Shown: one piece after another, positions 5,998 through 6,721 of the stretch
Layout of the letters: each line of letters starts with the position of its first letter
How positions within the stretch are numbered: position 1 is the stretch's first letter
Source: Spirochaetales bacterium
Lineage (GTDB): Bacteria > Spirochaetota > Spirochaetia > DSM-27196 > SLST01
DNA length: 6,721 nt
Assembly: GCA_007130265.1 (NCBI GenBank)
Contig: SLST01000582.1
Location: forward strand, 1 to 6,721
Reading direction: 5' to 3'
The notes under the pieces: model-generated
What the model was told of the DNA's origin: nothing
Databases searched by the model: none
Seen by the model: the letters and a program-made list of their open reading frames with translations, nothing else
Program-made: the position numbers and the translations under genes

Positions 5998-6721
5998 ATG
6001 AAGTCGATCGTCATCCTCATGGATTCGCTCAACCGCCACTACCTCTCGAGTTATGCCAAAAGCTGGATCAAGACCCCGAACCTCGACCGCCTCGCCTCCC
6101 GTTCGGTCGTCTTCGAGAACCACTACGCCGGGTCGCTCCCGTGCATGCCGGCACGGCGGGAGATGACGACCGGCCGGCACTCGTTCCTCGAGACCCCGTG
6201 GGGTCCGATCGAGCCGTGGGACGATTGCGTGCAGACACACTTGCGCGAGCAGCGGAAGGTCTACAGCCACCTCATCACGGACCACTACCACTACTTTCAC
6301 GCCGGCGGCGAGGGGTACCACAGCTTGTTCGATTCATGGGAGTTCGAACGCGGCCAGGAAGGCGACGTCTGGAAGCCGGTTGTCGACGTGCCTCCCATTC
6401 CGGAGACCCGCGGGAAGGGGGCCGCCCGCGGCGCCTACTGGCGCAACCGCTCGCAGATTGACTTGCAGGACGACCTCTCCTACTCCACACCGCGCTGTTT
6501 CAAGCGCGCGGTCGAGTTTCTCGACCTCAACGGGAAGAGTGAAAACTGGCACCTCCACCTCGAGGTCTTCGACCCGCACGAGCCGTTCGACTGCCCCGAC
6601 CGCTACCTCGAGATGTACGACGACAAGTGGGACCGTTATCTGTACAACTGGCCCGACTACGCGCCGCTCGACCCGGAGCACGACGACGAGCAGGCGGTCG
6701 CGCACATCCGGCGGCGCTACG
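5998..6721 (+). CDS. Sulfatase, formylglycine-dependent (5' part only)
   Basis: The frame from ATG 5998 stays open to the window end (241 codons). Type I sulfatases usually have 450-550 residues, so about half is visible. The opening strand SIVILMD brings metal ligand D9; the usual second Asp is Ser here (MDS). LPCMPARREMTTGR (47-60) is the sulfatase signature, with C49 in C-x-P-x-R as the residue converted to formylglycine and R53 supporting it. TDHYHY (94-99) and FDPHEPF (191-197, H194) match later active-site segments. There is no signal peptide, so a cytoplasmic enzyme acting on imported sulfated sugars or esters is likely. A related phosphonate/phosphate-ester hydrolase specificity cannot be excluded. 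The start is fixed: the frame has a TAA at 5986-5988 and no start codon between it and 5998, and starting at M8 would lose the first strand. No good Shine-Dalgarno precedes it. It follows the FAD gene by 96 bp on the same strand. Confidence 0.9.
   Translation, partial: MKSIVILMDSLNRHYLSSYAKSWIKTPNLDRLASRSVVFENHYAGSLPCMPARREMTTGRHSFLETPWGPIEPWDDCVQTHLREQRKVYSHLITDHYHYFHAGGEGYHSLFDSWEFERGQEGDVWKPVVDVPPIPETRGKGAARGAYWRNRSQIDLQDDLSYSTPRCFKRAVEFLDLNGKSENWHLHLEVFDPHEPFDCPDRYLEMYDDKWDRYLYNWPDYAPLDPEHDDEQAVAHIRRRY

Noticed and set aside
5341..6321. 326-codon open frame on the minus strand
   Set aside because: It spans the 3' part of the FAD gene, the promoter gap and the sulfatase start. It shows no domain motif and contradicts two well-supported genes.
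5901..6461. ATG overlapping the FAD stop (TGATG at 5899-5903) as a translationally coupled downstream gene
   Set aside because: The frame is Arg/Pro-rich without motifs and runs out of frame through the sulfatase's conserved signature.

Overview
This is a GC-rich bacterial window holding six genes, two of them cut by the window edges. Five belong to families that I recognise from sequence motifs. The genes suggest a heterotrophic environmental bacterium that breaks down complex, possibly sulfated, glycans. Sets of uroporphyrinogen-decarboxylase-like proteins, PF12831-type FAD oxidoreductases, GH38 mannosidases and sulfatases are typical of free-living Spirochaetota, Planctomycetota/Verrucomicrobiota-type and related uncultured lineages. 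Nothing in the window fixes the phylum.

Layout. Positions 1-648 (minus strand) hold the N-terminal 216 residues of a UROD-superfamily protein that continues off the left edge. A 129-bp divergent spacer (649-777) carries a direct repeat, a possible minus-strand promoter and two tandem hairpins. The second hairpin abuts the Shine-Dalgarno sequence of the next gene. Positions 778-1491 (plus) encode a 237-aa metallo-beta-lactamase-fold hydrolase. It converges, with only 3 bp between the stops, on a 964-aa GH38 alpha-mannosidase-family enzyme at 1495-4389 (minus). A second divergent spacer (4390-4533) has promoter-like elements in both directions. It is followed by a predicted 28-aa lipoprotein (4534-4620). 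The lipoprotein's stop codon overlaps the ribosome binding site of an FAD-dependent oxidoreductase (4630-5901). After a 96-bp gap carrying a perfect TATAAT box, a formylglycine-type sulfatase starts at 5998 and runs off the right edge.

How the genes may work together (inference). The mannosidase and sulfatase could trim a sulfated, mannose-containing glycan, and the FAD enzyme could oxidise a released sugar or aglycone. The UROD-like protein could take part in corrinoid methyl transfer and the MBL enzyme could hydrolyse an ester or thioester intermediate. The sulfatase, mannosidase and oxidoreductase show no signal peptides, so the chemistry is probably cytoplasmic on imported oligosaccharides. 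No transporter or regulator gene lies in the window to confirm the substrate.

I see no CRISPR array, tRNA, rRNA, insertion sequence or defence system, and nothing that clearly amounts to a new system. The points most worth a second look are the tiny lipoprotein coupled to the FAD gene, the apparently leaderless sulfatase start, and the structured leader of the MBL gene.
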